Assembly: GCF_011397635.1 (NCBI RefSeq)
Contig: NC_064752.1
Coordinates: 5,352,607 to 5,416,606 of the forward strand
Direction of reading: 5' to 3'
Length of the DNA stretch: 64,000 nucleotides
Source: Epinephelus fuscoguttatus
Lineage: Eukaryota; Chordata; Actinopteri; Perciformes; Serranidae
Numbering within the stretch: position 1 is the stretch's first letter; every line of letters begins with the position of its first letter. Shown here piece after piece: positions 23,930-36,242 of this stretch. Position numbers and translations under genes: made by a program. The notes under the pieces are model-generated. The model was not told the DNA's origin and ran no database searches. It saw only the letters and a list, made by a program, of their open reading frames with translations.

Positions 23930-25425
23930 GTCCTTCTCATGTCAGCAGATGTGCTAAATATCACCCAGCAGTAGAGGCAACACCTCTACTTGAAAAAAAT
24001 CCTTGGGAAAACACTGTGTATTTTGAAACTGTTGAGACATACTTCCAGTCTTTATGCTCAGCTAAGCCACTAGCCTGCTAATGCTATGCACTTAATGCAC
24101 AGACATGAAAGTGCGATCGATTTTCTCATGTGACTCTGCTTTAACTGCAAACTACAACCTACAGAGGGTGAATATTTGACACTAAAACAACTTGGGATGG
24201 GAAGTTATTGAGTGAAATCGGATTTCTTTGTGTTTGCATGCTTGAACAACTCACAAAAAGTCATCATAGTTGAAGTGAGTGTGAGGAATATGTGTGTGCT
24301 AGACACAATGAAACATGCACACTTGCCCATTCCGGCACACACCCATACAGGATTGTTGCACACACAAACACACTGTGCTCATCAGCGACCTTGCATGACT
24401 CTCTGCAGAGTTATAAGACCTTCAATGTCACGCCATACGCCAGATCAATACATTTATTAATGAGGGCTGATGACTGCAGTCTGTTCGCCACATCGCATCC
24501 TTGAGACTCATAAGCAGGTCATTATTCGTGACCTCGATGGATTCTTAATTCAGACAAGTAGAGCGAGCATAAAACCGTCTCTTCCACCTCCCACGGCATC
24601 ACTGAATAATTAAACACGGCTTTCCAAGATGAACATCACGTGGAGGGAGGGAGGGGAGGTGGGGCAACGAGAGCAGCGAGAAGAAGCTTCCGGGGAATGG
24701 TCAGGGTGTGCTGGGTGGAGGTGAGCTGCTATTTTGGAGTTTGGAGAAGTGTTCTTCTTCTTGTCTCTAAAGTGGATTAATTTATGTATTTTGTTTGTCT
24801 GTTTTTAACACAGAGCATGTTTTATTCAAGTGGTGGAATGTATGAATGGGCATGAGACCCTAATGTGAGACTCAATCTGAGACAGGTGAAAGTGTGCCCA
24901 TCAGATGCTGAAAGATTTCCACTTTCAAGGCTTTCTTGATGTTGCATTAATGCCACCAGTTTTCTAAATTTAAGATTTTGGATGTCTTTCTGTCAAGGAA
25001 GCCATTGGTGTCAGTTTGTTTATTAGGTTATCAACCATCGTAATCAACTCTTTCTTCTTACGTTATAAGAAAGGTTTTTGTTGCACTGTGATGCTATGGA
25101 AGCCCATATCTGCCAAGAAAAGAAATAAATAGGAAAACAAATTAGGGAAGATGATAATAAAAAACAATGCTGTATGCCGTAAAAACAAGGAGCTAAAGGT
25201 TAATACGTGAAAACAAGTATTCTCCATGAAAGCCATGATAATAAGACTACTATTTTATTGAACGTATTTCATTCAATTTCTGGTGATTGTTAACTGATTT
25301 TCATGGTGGGAACTACAGTTGTTTTATTTTGCTCTGAAGAGTCAGTAGTGTATCCCTCTGGCGTCATTTTCAGCCAACACAGAGTCTGTGGTTAGGAGCA
25401 GGTAGTTTGTGCTACTTATTAGCTT
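23930..25425. other. Intergenic DNA, possible non-coding element
   Basis: No gene. The stretch 24500-24640 is unlike the surrounding repeats and holds several TAATT homeodomain-type cores, so it could be a conserved non-coding element. Confidence 0.3.
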
Positions 25426-25431
25426 TGCCTA

Positions 25432-25700
25432 TAGACTTTAAAAGAAAAAAATGGACGTAGCTACTGTGATGTTACCCACTGGTGTGTGGACTGGTTTGAA
25501 GCTGACACCATCTTGGTTTTTGGGAGCTAGTGTGACCATATTTGGGCAAGAGGGTGGACTAGGTTGGACATTTAACATTGGGGTCTATGGACATTGACTG
25601 ACTTCTGGAGCCAGCCTCAAGTGGCCATTTAAAGAACTGCAGTTTTTGGCACTTCCTTCTTGGCTTCATTTTTTAGCCCTGGAGGTTGTGGCTTGGCCTC
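25432..25700 (+). repeat. Dispersed repeat family R1, copy 2
   Basis: aaatGGACGTAGCTACtGTG ... cACCATCTTGG ... GTGACCATATTTGGGC matches the copies at 1335 and 58245. Confidence 0.6.
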
Positions 25701-26486
25701 ATGACTGTTGATATTAAAATGGATTTAAATAGATACTTTGCAGATTTTCAACCAGCTCTGTGTCATAATGACAGTGTGGGTAATATGTGTAAATGAACTG
25801 TCATTAACTTCCCTCTATCTTACCAGCGCCCAGAACTCCTTGCTCAAATCTGCTGGATGACTTGAAATGTGCCATTGGGCAGATTTTCGCTGGTTCTCAG
25901 ACTGTTGCTCAAACTACAGATTGTACTTTTGTATGCCCGTCACCACAGACACCAGGAGTATAGAAGGTGATCGAAAGAGAGACCCACCCCTGTTTCTCAA
26001 AGTCAGACCAAAGTCAGATCATAAACTAAACTAAAACTAAGCAGTGTTGTTCAAATATAAAACAAGTTTCTGTTACTGTTTGGCCTATTTGTTGCCGAAA
26101 ATGTCTACAAAATCATATTTTAATGCACTGTTTGGCTGTAACAGAGTGCTACATGGATGATGTTTCTTTTAGGCCGACCCACATGTTACCATTGCCCTCT
26201 TCAGGAAGCCAATAGATTTTTTCCATTGGATTCTGGATTGTTGAAGAAAATAAGCCCTGTTACAAACAAACATTTATGATACTTACACCTTTTGTTCAGC
26301 AAGATAAACTTCATTAATGAACACCACTTCTATTATTTTCATAGCGTTAAAGCAATTGCCAGAGGTACAAAGCTAATGTAAAGCTATGAATGAACTACAC
26401 CATGGTTGCATGACGTCAACGTGCCACCACAACGAGACTGTGTTCAGTGTATTGACGTTCTGTAGTCTTATTTAGCCACTTGTTTG

Positions 26487-27172
26487 CAGTGTTGGGCAGT
26501 AACGCGTTATTAGTGACGCGTTACTAATAGCGTTATTAGTAACACGTTACAGTAACGCTGTTAGTTTTGGCAGTAACTAATACTCTAACACGTTAGTTTT
26601 TAAATTCATTAAATCAGTTACCGTTACCAAATGGTGCGTTACTACGCTATTTTTGGCCAGGTTTTAAAACGGCGCGCAGCATGCAGTATTCCTTCACAAA
26701 CTGAAGATCCCTTTCACTAAAACATTTTAGCCCTAAACAATAAAAGAGAGTCAAGTCAGACAGAGGTATATGAACAATTCTTACCAGAGCATCTTAATGA
26801 AACACGTCTCTCACCATCTCTGAAGTCACTGTCGACCTGCTGGCCTCACTACAGTGCTGTAACGTTACATTAAGTGGTAGCTCTTCTGTAGATTTTTAGT
26901 CCCAGTAACGCTATATCCAGTGACGTGATATCCATTGTTATCCCGAGGAAGCTTTTAGCTCATTTTCCATATTTGGATCCAAGTACCGTAGTTGTAAAAC
27001 ATTTAGCTGACAGCGAGTGACTCCACTGTAGAAGACGGTTGCATGTTTCCTATACCATTCAAGTAACACATTACTTTTTGGTTTAAGTAATTGAGCTACT
27101 GAGTTACTTTTTAATGAAGTAACTAGTAATGGTAACTAGTTACTATTTTTTCAGTAACTAGCACTAGCACTA
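26487..27172. mobile_element. hAT-like MITE with CAGTGTTGGGCAGTAAC end
   Basis: The left end CAGTGTTGGGCAGTAACGCG is the hallmark of a common fish hAT-derived MITE. The right end is a run of GTAACTAGTTAC-type palindromes that has lost the final CCAACACTG. A related right end is at 52060-52209. Confidence 0.55.
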
Positions 27173-27174
27173 GT

Positions 27175-28195
27175 TTGTATTAACCATAAAAAACCATTAA
27201 AAAACCCCACAAACTTCAGCATGAGGGAACCAGAGCACTAAAATGCTAAAACTTCAGGATATGAGCACTTCTGAAGCTGAAACATTTTATGCTTACAGTG
27301 AAGCAGGATAAATTAGTGTCTGTTTGTATCTTTGAATCGACTATGTGTGATTCTGCAGGCCCTAAAATTCAGTCTGTGCACCACTTCTCAAACCACAGTG
27401 AGACAAACACTTTCTTGCACACGTTTGTACTCTTCCCATCACTGTTTCTCGACTCTAACACTGTCCAAACTGTCTACAGCAGAGCTGCAACATGTCAGTG
27501 GACTGCCCACTTTGAGATAGATATGATACATAAAAGATGGACACAGCAAACTAACAAGGTTAAGGATTCAACCAGGAGTTGTTTTTTTTTCTTTCTGTTT
27601 GGCTTTGGTTTTGAATTTAATTGACTCAGGAGCATGTTTTATTCAGATGGGGGGAGAACAGCAGGAAAGGTAGGATGGACCCTGGCAGTCGACGCTCTGT
27701 GCTGATGCAAGACTTAAAGACAGACTGACTTCGTGTGTTGCAGAGATTAGGGACTCCGCTGCTGAACCTCAGGCATGCTGGAGACAAAGTGGTGGATTTT
27801 GTCTCTTGAAGAATAAATGTGGAGTCAAATTGGGTTATGGTGAGAAGGGGAATGAAATAAAATATTATTCGCTGCATTTTTAACTTTGCCTTTTGTTGGC
27901 TCAAGAATAAATGAGTTTGCAAGATGCAAGAAACTAACCCTTAACATAACTTTGATCTAAGCCCCTAATGATCAGACTCATGAAGTCATGGAGTTTCTGC
28001 TGTTGGTAACAGAATATAGAACATCTTTTAAAGGCATTTCTACAGATCCAACAATACAACCCTCACTGATCTGTTCTTAAGCTCTTAAACAGTTTCTCCG
28101 ACCTGTAGTAGGCTACTTTTTGAGGTTTTATTATTAATTTGTTAACGTCCTTTATGTGACAATGAAATCTGGGACTGGTTGCAGAAAGCACCTGA
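27175..28195. other. Intergenic DNA, nothing recognised
   Basis: No supported gene; open frames here have no domain motif. Confidence 0.5.
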
Positions 28196-28330
28196 AAGGG
28201 CAACTTTGGTATTTTTCAACCTGGGCCCTATTTCCCCATGTGTATGTGTGCGTATGATTCATGGGTACAACTCGTAGAACAAGACGTGCTTTCCAGCCAC
28301 TAGATGGCGCTATTTTCACCGTCTTTAGAA
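28195..28330 (+). repeat. Dispersed repeat with CTCF-like site
   Basis: tatttttcaacctgggccct is shared in inverse with 19560. CCACTAGATGGCGCT at 28297-28311 fits the CTCF core. Confidence 0.45.
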
Positions 28331-28424
28331 ATTGGAATTGCTGCTGAGGCTGTCAGACGATAGACTTTATTTATTATTTTATCCACTTTGCTTCAACTGA
28401 TCACCACCAAAATTTTATCATCTG

Positions 28425-28565
28425 TTCCTTGTCCCATTATCCACCTTTCCTGAAAATGTCATCAAAATCCGTTCATAACTTTTTGAGTTATTTTGCGGAC
28501 AAACAAACAAACAGACAAACAGACCAACGCCGGCGAAAACATAACCTCCTTGGCGGAGGTAATGA
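28425..28565 (+). repeat. Retroelement 3' tail ending in GGCGGAGGT
   Basis: tcatcaaaatccgttcataa, ttttgagttattttgcggac, an ACAAACAGACAAAC run, then cataacctccttggcggagg: a widely dispersed tail in fish. Class not assigned. Confidence 0.5.
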
Positions 28566-28699
28566 AGGGTTCACAGTTTCCACTTCACCACTGTGTCGTT
28601 CTGGTTGTTCCTATTACAGAGAGTGTTACTGCTGTCAAGGTCTGTTTACCTCACGCGCGCGCACACACACACACACTTTACAGATAAAAAGAAAGAGGT

Positions 28700-29550
28700 T
28701 TACATGACATAGCACTTTACGTCTTGCAATCTCTCAACACATGAACTAGTGACAGCACCCTCATTTTCCACCATAATGTGATACATGATTGTACAGTACA
28801 ACTGTAAATGGGCTTCAGAGGCATAATAAATATCCTGACCAGTTGTGTCAGCATGTGTAATAGACCTTTGAAGGTGAGTTCCTGAACCACAGTTTTGGCA
28901 CTGCTCAGGAAGTGATACTCAATCCAGGTTCCAGGTACTCTCCAAGGCTATTCAGTGCAGGCTGGGACATGCTCTTGGACCCCATGGCAGCTACGGGGTA
29001 TGACATATGCGTGATGTAACTGGAGCTGCCATGGTGCATGCCAGGTGCTCTTTGGGTGCTCTCAGCCTGACATAAGTTTTTGGGTACATTCAAATGGATG
29101 GCGGTCGATCTACAATAGAATGTTTTCATAAATTAAAAATATTGTTAAAGTCCTTTATTAAGGACTTTAACAATAATAATAATATCAGAATTATAATTCT
29201 CACCCATATCTTTATTTTTTGTTTAAAACATATTCTGACTCAAGGCTGACTGCAGACCCCTCAGCGTAACAAATCAATCATCTCTCATGTTCTATGACTG
29301 CGCTCCAGCTGTTGAACCTTTTGCCAAGTGAAACCAGATTTCACTGCACATGTGTTGTGCCCCAATTTATATGGTGTGATATGATGCCATGACAAGATAT
29401 ACTGCAATTAGTAAAGCAGGACTTGTATTTGGCTAAGTGCTGTAAGTAAGTGTGTTTCAGTATAGGCCACAGAATATCCAAAATCTGTGTATTGCTGCCT
29501 TGTTAAGCATTTGTCTGTTTAAAAGTTTAGTGTTTACACAGTGTTAGGGT
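28700..29550. other. Intergenic DNA with a perfect hairpin
   Basis: No gene; contains the 34-bp palindrome at 29141-29174, listed separately. Confidence 0.5.
29141..29174. repeat. 34-bp near-perfect palindrome
   Basis: ATTGTTAAAGTCCTTTA is followed at once by its reverse complement with one mismatch pair, ending GGACTTTAACAAT. It would form a loop-less hairpin or cruciform. Confidence 0.8.
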
Positions 29551-29553
29551 GAA

Positions 29554-30865
29554 CCAGTCGCCAGGATAAATGTTGGAATTATATGTTTCTGCAAACCACA
29601 GATACATTTGTACATTATTATCTAGCGCATATGTTGAAATTTTATTTTACCTTTTTAACTTGTGGTTCAAGTTGGTTAGGTTTGGGTACAAAAACCACTT
29701 GGTTATGTTTTGGAAAAGATCATGTTTCGGCTTAAAATATCTAGTTTTGGTGGTACCGTCCCAGCTGGAAATGCAGCGATGCCTCATAACAAAACTTAAA
29801 TGTTGGCACGAAACATTTTTGCAAACTACAGCTACATTATATTTGTATATTATTATGTTGTGGTGACATTGAAACTAGTCTCACTCACCAGATCTTTCTC
29901 AAGAAAAGAAAGGTCTGGCTTGGCTGACTGTCACTTTAAGATTGAAGAAAAAAACGCCCCGGCTGCTTTTATTTCTTTCAACCAATCACAATCGTTCTGG
30001 GCGGTGCCACAGCAACAGTGCGCTTGCAAAAATATTGCTGGGGGGAAACAGTTTTTGGTGTAATACGCCCACAAAAATATCGCCTACAGGACGCGAACCA
30101 TGGCAGAAAAATGGCTACATCCCCGCAAGATCAAACACCGCAAAAGTTAGTAAAGGACATGTTGAAAACGGTTGAAGACTGCAACACAACCGGAGGTGGT
30201 ATGGCGGGACTTCAGTGGTTGGCTCGTTCCGCCCAATGAGAGGCTGATCTCTGCAGCAAACTTCCGCCCACTCAGACTACGTTGAAACTGTCTTTATGTT
30301 TCAACAGCACTGTGGTTACATGTAGGCACAAAAATCACTTGGTTATGATCATGTGGCTTAAAATACCTGCTTTCGGTGGCTCAACCCCAACTAAAAAAAA
30401 ACAGCAACTTTTTGTGGCAATATCCCAGCTTAAAATGCAGCAATGTCTTGGTAAAAAACAACTGCCTTTTTGGCACTATCCCAGCTTGAAACGTTATGAT
30501 GTCCCTGTAAAAATGACTGCTTTTTGTGGCTTTATTCCAGCTGAAAATGCGGCGATGTCTCAGTAAAAAACATCCAGTTTCTGTGGCACTATCCTGGCGG
30601 GAAACACAGCAATGTCCCCGTAGATACAGCTACTTTTCCACTGGCAAAAGTGTCACGAAACACTGTGACAGGCCGCTAAAAAACACTCAATAATTCAGTA
30701 AAAAACAATCAATTTTGTTGTTTGTTGGTCTCAAACTGTGGTAACTGTGGTATCTAGGCATCATCCACCTCCCCTCCGCCCCCTGATAACAAAGTCAGCT
30801 CAGATACCACGCAAGTTTAGAAATGTTGATATCATACATATGAGAGGTACAAATGTAATGTAGCC
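29554..30865 (+). mobile_element. Minisatellite-bearing inverted-repeat element, copy C (interrupted)
   Basis: Left end CCAGTCGCCAGGATAAATGT, then tatGTTTCTGCAAACCACAGAT and the ggtacaaaaaccacttgg block. A second internal start (tgttggcac, gcaaactacagctac) lies at about 29798, so this may be two nested or tandem copies. The minisatellite (30370-30720) and the gacaaagtcagctcagatac block follow. The far end is lost. A 404-bp element interrupts it. Confidence 0.65.
29876..30279. mobile_element. 404-bp MITE nested in copy C, with 8-9 bp target duplication
   Basis: Ends TAGTCT...AGACTA, with TAGTCTCACTCACC facing TAGTCTGAGTGGGC. It is flanked by CATTGAAAC (29867-29875) and CGTTGAAAC (30280-30288). 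Removing it restores the host-element order seen in copy A (actgaaactttatgtttct). An 8-bp duplication would point to hAT. No transposase. Confidence 0.7.
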
Positions 30866-30869
30866 AAAG

Positions 30870-31960
30870 TGCACAGTTTGTGTGTTATTACTGACCCACG
30901 CTGCAGTCAGAGAAACACATGCTCATTTTTAAAAAGCATTTGGAGACACTGATACAGCTGTTACATATTTAAAACTTTGCCTCACATTTCTCTCTCTGTT
31001 AAATCTCACTGCTGCTGAGCTCTTGGCTACAGAATGGTGATTTCACTCTTTCCTCTTCTTCACTCATTCATTTTTCATAATGATGTTTAAACTCCATCCC
31101 GCTGCTGTTGCCCATTTGCTTGAAGAAAACTCAGCTGCAGGCTGCTCTGTCTGTGCACACTGACACTTGTTGCTGTGTTGTGGTGCATTTGTGTGCTGTG
31201 GGGATACTGACAATTAGCTGATGAGGTTTACATCACAATTTACTTTATGATTTATTGTTTAATTTTTTAACATTTGCTTTATTTGAAAAATAGATAATGT
31301 GATGCTGTTTTGCAGACAAACACGCCTTTTGGATATCTCTGAGCCCCCAAACTTATCCTACAATGTCCCTGGGGAAAACCTAGTACAATGATGGGTGGGA
31401 ACTGTCCCCTTCACACACTCAGGCACACAGCAGGAAGCAGGAAGAAGCTGCTGTTGATGTCAATAGTGATTACAGCTGCAGGTTAAATCTCCTGTGCTGC
31501 CGACAGACTAAACCTGAAGCTCTCTGCAGGCTGTCGCCACCTTTAACAGCCGACCTGCTGGCCATAATGCAACCTGACAGGGACGAGCAGCCAAGGAGAG
31601 GTGAACAAAGCTTTGCAGTACACCTACCTTTGTTTTGTCACCACTACTTACTGTTCTCCACTGCTAACGGGATAAGAAGTGAAAGGCTCCATGTTCAGAC
31701 AGTCAACCCAAATTTGTTTGATTTGCACGCCAGGTGTTTTGTTATACACCAGAAACCTGTCCACGTCCACATTTTGGACCTCTGTAGTTTTCATTGTTAA
31801 TGGTCCATCCTTTCATGCAGGAGTCATCCAACTGTATAACCATGCATACATGCACCACACCATGCATCATGGGTAACCATTCATACGGACGTAATGCAGA
31901 AAAGAAAACATGGTTCAGGTTTTTATTTATCCAGACTTGTATCTTTCATACCATATTTTA
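30870..31960. other. Intergenic DNA, nothing recognised
   Basis: No supported gene or element ends. Confidence 0.5.
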
Positions 31961-31967
31961 ATGCATT

Positions 31968-32533
31968 GTCACCAGAAGAAAAAGTTGTCATTGTACATTT
32001 CTGCGAACCACTAGTATGTTACATTTGCACCTTTCTTATGTATCGTATCAATGTTTTTAAAGTGTAGCAGATAAACTGACTTTGTCATCTTGAGGTTGAG
32101 GGGATGGTGGATGGTGTGTCACTTAGGCTAGATGCCTGCCAAGCTGCAGACCACTGTTCGAGACCAACAAACAACAAAACTGCTTGTGATTTCATAAGTC
32201 ATTGCTGTGTGTTCAGTGCCTCTAAGACACCAAACATGGGTATTTTGTAGCTACCTGACGCTGTTTTTCCAGCGTTTTTTTTAGGCATGAAAAGCAGTTG
32301 CTTTTTACGAAGGCACTACTGCTTTTGCAGCCAGGATTGTGCCCCTCAAACTGGGTATTTTAAGCCAAAACATGATCCTTTCCTAACTATAACCAAGTGG
32401 TTTTTGTGCCTAAACCTAACCACATGTTAAAATGTAAAGTTTCAATGTATCCGCAACATAATAATGTGCAAATGTAAAGTATCCCTGGTTTGCAGAAACG
32501 TACAAAGCTAACATTTTTACATTTTTTCTGGGT
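31968..32533 (-). mobile_element. Minisatellite-bearing inverted-repeat element, copy D (short, both ends present)
   Basis: Only 566 bp. The left end cACCAGAAGAAAAAGTTGTC and TGTACATTTCTGCGAACCAC mirror the right end (reverse complement) ending in TTTGTACGTTTCTGCAAACC. It contains the trademark blocks gacttTGTCATCTTGAGG and AACCAAGTGGTTTTTGTGCC but only about two minisatellite units. Confidence 0.7.
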
Positions 32534-32978
32534 TGCAGAAGTTCATCTTTTGTCTTGATGCTTCAAACCAGAGAGTTTCATGTCCATCCAAGCGTTGAAG
32601 TTTTCCAACTGTCACATACGGTAAATCTATGTGAAAATGAACTTTTACTTCTGGGTCCCAGCATAATGGAAGGAAAATGAATTCTACACAGTCTGTCAAA
32701 CTAACCAAGTTAATCACTTTAGTAAATTGTTCATAATTCATTCAGACAGGAGTTCAGCACAGTCCTAGAAAAGTGTCATATCAGCTGTTTACAGGCATGA
32801 GGAAGAATACCAGTGCCCTTGAGGTATGTGAAATGGAGGTATTAGAAGAAAAAACCCACAAACACTTGTTTACAAAGACTTAAAATTAACAGCTTATTAT
32901 ATACATTACTGGCGCAAGTAAACCAGAAACTGTGGTTGCTTGTTAATAAAGCATTCACAGCACAAGGCCAATTTATTA

Positions 32979-34537
32979 CACTGAACAAAAATATAAATGC
33001 AACACTTTTGTTTTTGCTCCCATTTTTCATGAGCTGAACTCAAATATCTAAAACATTTTCCATACACGCAAAAGACCATTTCTCACAAATATTATTCACA
33101 AATCTGTCTAAAATCTGTGTTAGTGAGCACTTCTCCTTTGCCGAGATAATCCATCCAACCTCACAGGTGTGGCATATCAAGATGCTGATTAGACAGCATG
33201 AATATTGCACAGGTGTGCCTTAGGCTGGCCACAATAAAAGGCCACTCTGAAATGTGCAGTTTTATCACACAGCACAATGCCACAGATGTCGCAAGTTTTG
33301 AGGGAGCGTGCAATTGGCATGCTGACTGCAGGAATGTCCACCAGAGCTGTTGCCCGTGAATTAAATGTTCATTTCTCTACCATAAGCCATCTCCAAAGGC
33401 GTTTCAGACAATTTGGCAGTACATCCAACCGGCCTTACAACCACAGACCACGTGTAACCACATCAGCCCAGGACCTCCACATCCAGCATGTTCACCTCCA
33501 AGATCATCTGAGACCAGCCACCCGGACGGCTGCTGCGACAATCGGTTTGCATAACCAAAGAATTTCTGCACAAACTGACTGCAGTTTGTCGTTGTAACTG
33601 ACTTGAGTGGGCAAATGCTCACATTTCGATGGCATCTGGCACGTTGGAGAGGTGTTCTGAATCCCGGTTTTCACTGTTCAGGGCAGATGGCAGACAGCAT
33701 GTGTGGTGTCATGTGGGTGAGCGGTTTGCTGATGTCAATGTTGTGGATCAAGTGGCCCATGGTGGCAGTGGGGTTATGGTATGGGCAGGCGTATGTTATG
33801 GACAACAAACACAGGTGCATTTTATTGATGGCATTTTGAATGCACAGAGATACCATGACGAGATCCTGAGGCCCATTGTTGTGCCATTCATCCACAACCA
33901 TCACCTCATGTTGCAGCATGATAATGCACGGCCCCATTTTGCAAGGATCTGTACACAATTCCTGGAAGCTGAAAACATCCCAGTTCTTGCATGGCCAGCA
34001 TACTCACCGGACATGTCACCCATTGAGCATGTTTGGGATGCTCTGGATCGGCGTATACGACAGCGTGTTCCAGTTCCTGCCAATATCCAGCAACTTCGCA
34101 CAGCCATTGAAGAGGAGTGGACCAACATTCCACAGGCCACAATCAACAACCTGATCAACTCTATGCGAAGGAGATGTGTTGCACTGCGTGAGGCAAATGG
34201 TGGTCACACCAGATACTGACTGGTTTTCTGACCCCCCCCCCCCAGTAAAGCAAAACTGCACATTTCAGAGTGGCCTTTTATTGTGGCCAGCCTAAGGCAC
34301 ACCTGTGCAATATTCATGCTGTCTAATCAGCATCTTGATATGCCACACCTGTGAGGTGGGATGGATTATCTCGGCAAAGGAGAAGTGCTCACTAACACAG
34401 ATTTTAGACAGATTTGTGAATAATATTTGTGAGGAAATGGTCTTTTGTGTGTATAGAAAATGTTTTAGATCTTTGAGTTCAACTCACGAAAAATGGGAGC
34501 AAAAACAAAAGTGTTGCGTTTATATTTTTGTTCAGTG
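32979..34537 (+). mobile_element. Tc1-like transposon with about 285-bp terminal inverted repeats
   Basis: 1559 bp between TA dinucleotides (32977-32978 and 34538-34539). The ends CACTGAACAAAAATATAAAT mirror each other, and the inverted similarity extends inward about 285 bp to aatgtgcagttttat. It encodes one Tc1 transposase, now broken (see next entry). The close match of the two long repeats suggests fairly recent insertion. An oligo-C run (34232-34243) sits just after the stop. Confidence 0.93.
33277..34219 (+). pseudogene. Broken Tc1 transposase
   Basis: Two frames: 33277-33597 gives the N-terminal helix-turn-helix region (MPQMSQVLRERAIGMLTAGM, then [15 protein letters not shown]), and 33629-34219 gives the catalytic part. 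Between them, around 33590-33660, bases are missing, including the segment that carries the first catalytic Asp (only SESRFSLF remains of the usual DES-RF-L). The second Asp is in QHDNARPH (about 33920) and the Glu in SPDMSPIEHVWD (about 34020); the C-terminus ends GGHTRY. It cannot be a working DDE enzyme, but its ends may still be mobilised in trans. Confidence 0.9.
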
Positions 34538-34544
34538 TAAATTG

Positions 34545-35300
34545 AAGATGTTTAAGTTTTCATTTTCTACAGTGTTATAGGAGATTTTGTGAATGAAAGG
34601 TCATTCTTGACCCTAGATGATGAAAAAAAAACAACCTCACCACAAAATCCATTTAGTAAGTGGTCACTATATTCAGTCACCTCAACGGAAAACCTCTAAG
34701 GCAGAGTCATGCACCAGGTGAGGGACCCACGAAAAGCTGTATAATGGGTAAAAATATGTAAATTCACAGTTTTAATTTTCAGAATAAAATAAATGAAAAA
34801 GATGTGCAGTATATGTGTAATACTTTGACATCTAAATCACTATTATCAAGCCGCACTTCCTTTTATTTTGAAAGTCAGCAACACGAGTCAAACCTTTGAC
34901 CCCTTGTCACATGTCACTGACATGGAGGACTCCAGCCATGAAACTTTGCAGCCCGAGGATGATAAATCAAGTTGAAGACACCCAAGGAGGATCCTTCTGA
35001 GGTCTGATGGTGGTGAAAGGAGCATGCTAAAATGTTTCCTAACCTGGCAGTGATTGAGTGTTTTCACCATCCAGTGAAAGAGACGTCTCCTCTGCTGGAT
35101 TTGTAATTCAAGAGCAGAGAACCCGGCTTAATGTTAGTGACTGTAGCCTGTGTGTGTTGAATCATGGGTGTGGTTGGGTTGCGGGACCTTTATTAACAAG
35201 TGCAGGCAGATGTGGCCTTGACTTAGACATAATTCCTGGTAACAGTTTGGTTCTGGTAGTGAGCTTTATAGGTATGGGTGGGTTGGGTTTTAAAAAATAG
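34545..35300. other. Intergenic DNA, nothing recognised
   Basis: No supported gene. Confidence 0.5.
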
Positions 35301-35324
35301 ACCTTTGCAGGACTCTGCACTAAG

Positions 35325-35425
35325 GACCCTTTCACACCTACCTTGTTTGGTCTGAACTGTTCAGTTTGAGCCGAACCAAAGTTACAGGTGTGAAACCTTC
35401 CCTGGACCACAGTCCAGACCAAACA
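35325..35425. repeat. Inverted-repeat end ('ctttcacacct')
   Basis: CCTTTCACACCTACC at the left and AGGTGTGAAACCTTCCC about 60 bp on are inverted; TTTGGTCTGAACTG faces CAGTCCAGACCAAAC. It is probably the end, or subterminal palindrome, of the element that follows. Confidence 0.5.
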
Positions 35426-35564
35426 GCCAAACCTTTGTCCAACAAAAAGGTGATGTTGGTCTGGATTAAACTGAACAATTGGACTTTATGATCAATTGAC
35501 CTATGGCTAAGCCACGCCCCCTCCACTCACTCGGACAAACCATCAACATTCAGTGACCGGCGCT

Positions 35565-35807
35565 ATGGCAGGTGTCACAGTACACGACATTTCACAGGAG
35601 GCAGTTGATGATTTTTTGGGACATAACGATCAGATGTCAGTGAGAAGTAACCAAAAGGGCCTAAACTACGCATTGGAGGGATATATTCATCATTTTATTG
35701 TTGAGAAGGTCGATGAAAAGCTTAAATTACAAGCCAGAATTTACAGCTCACAGTGTACGCTTGTGAACCGCATCTCGCTGCCGTCACCATCAAAGACAAC
35801 AAGTTAA
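35565..35807 (+). pseudogene. N-terminal fragment of a transposon-borne SWIM/YqaJ-type protein
   Basis: Begins MAGVTVHDISQEAVDDFLGH and has NQKGLNYALEGYIH, which I recall from the N-terminus of fish SWIM zinc-finger/YqaJ-nuclease proteins carried by transposons. The frame breaks after about 60 residues; a shifted frame near 35785 gives VTIKDNKLKCH, similar to the start of the SWIM region. No nuclease domain remains. Confidence 0.45.
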
Positions 35808-36242
35808 AGTGCCACTGAAGTTAAGGTTTTTGGCTCAGAATATGAGAAAAGGATAACGGCCTTTTTACCATCTTTACCAAGAGTGTCTCTCCGTTAGTTT
35901 GGTGCTACAGTATTTACACTGAATCATTCACCATAACGTTTGCCAACCTTTGTTATCTCTGCCATTACAGATAAGTTAATGAAGCTAAGCTCCAGAAGTT
36001 AACGTTAGCTTAACTAGAGCCCTTTGGACAACAGCTAACAATGATGTACGATCACCAAAGTACAAAACTAGAACAAAACAGGCTAATGAACTCCCAGCAA
36101 ACAAGGTGACGTGATGAACAATGCAGCTAGGAGCTAACGTTAGGCTAACTTTAGCTAACGTTAGCTAGAGATGTTAAAGATAACTTTATATTTCTTTCCA
36201 GCAAAGTGACAATATGTTGCCCCAAACACGATGTTGACTTAC

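Noticed and set aside
24290-24420. Possible CRISPR-like or tandem array of ACACAC phrases
   Set aside because: Irregular CA-rich text with no fixed repeat or spacer size; eukaryotic DNA.
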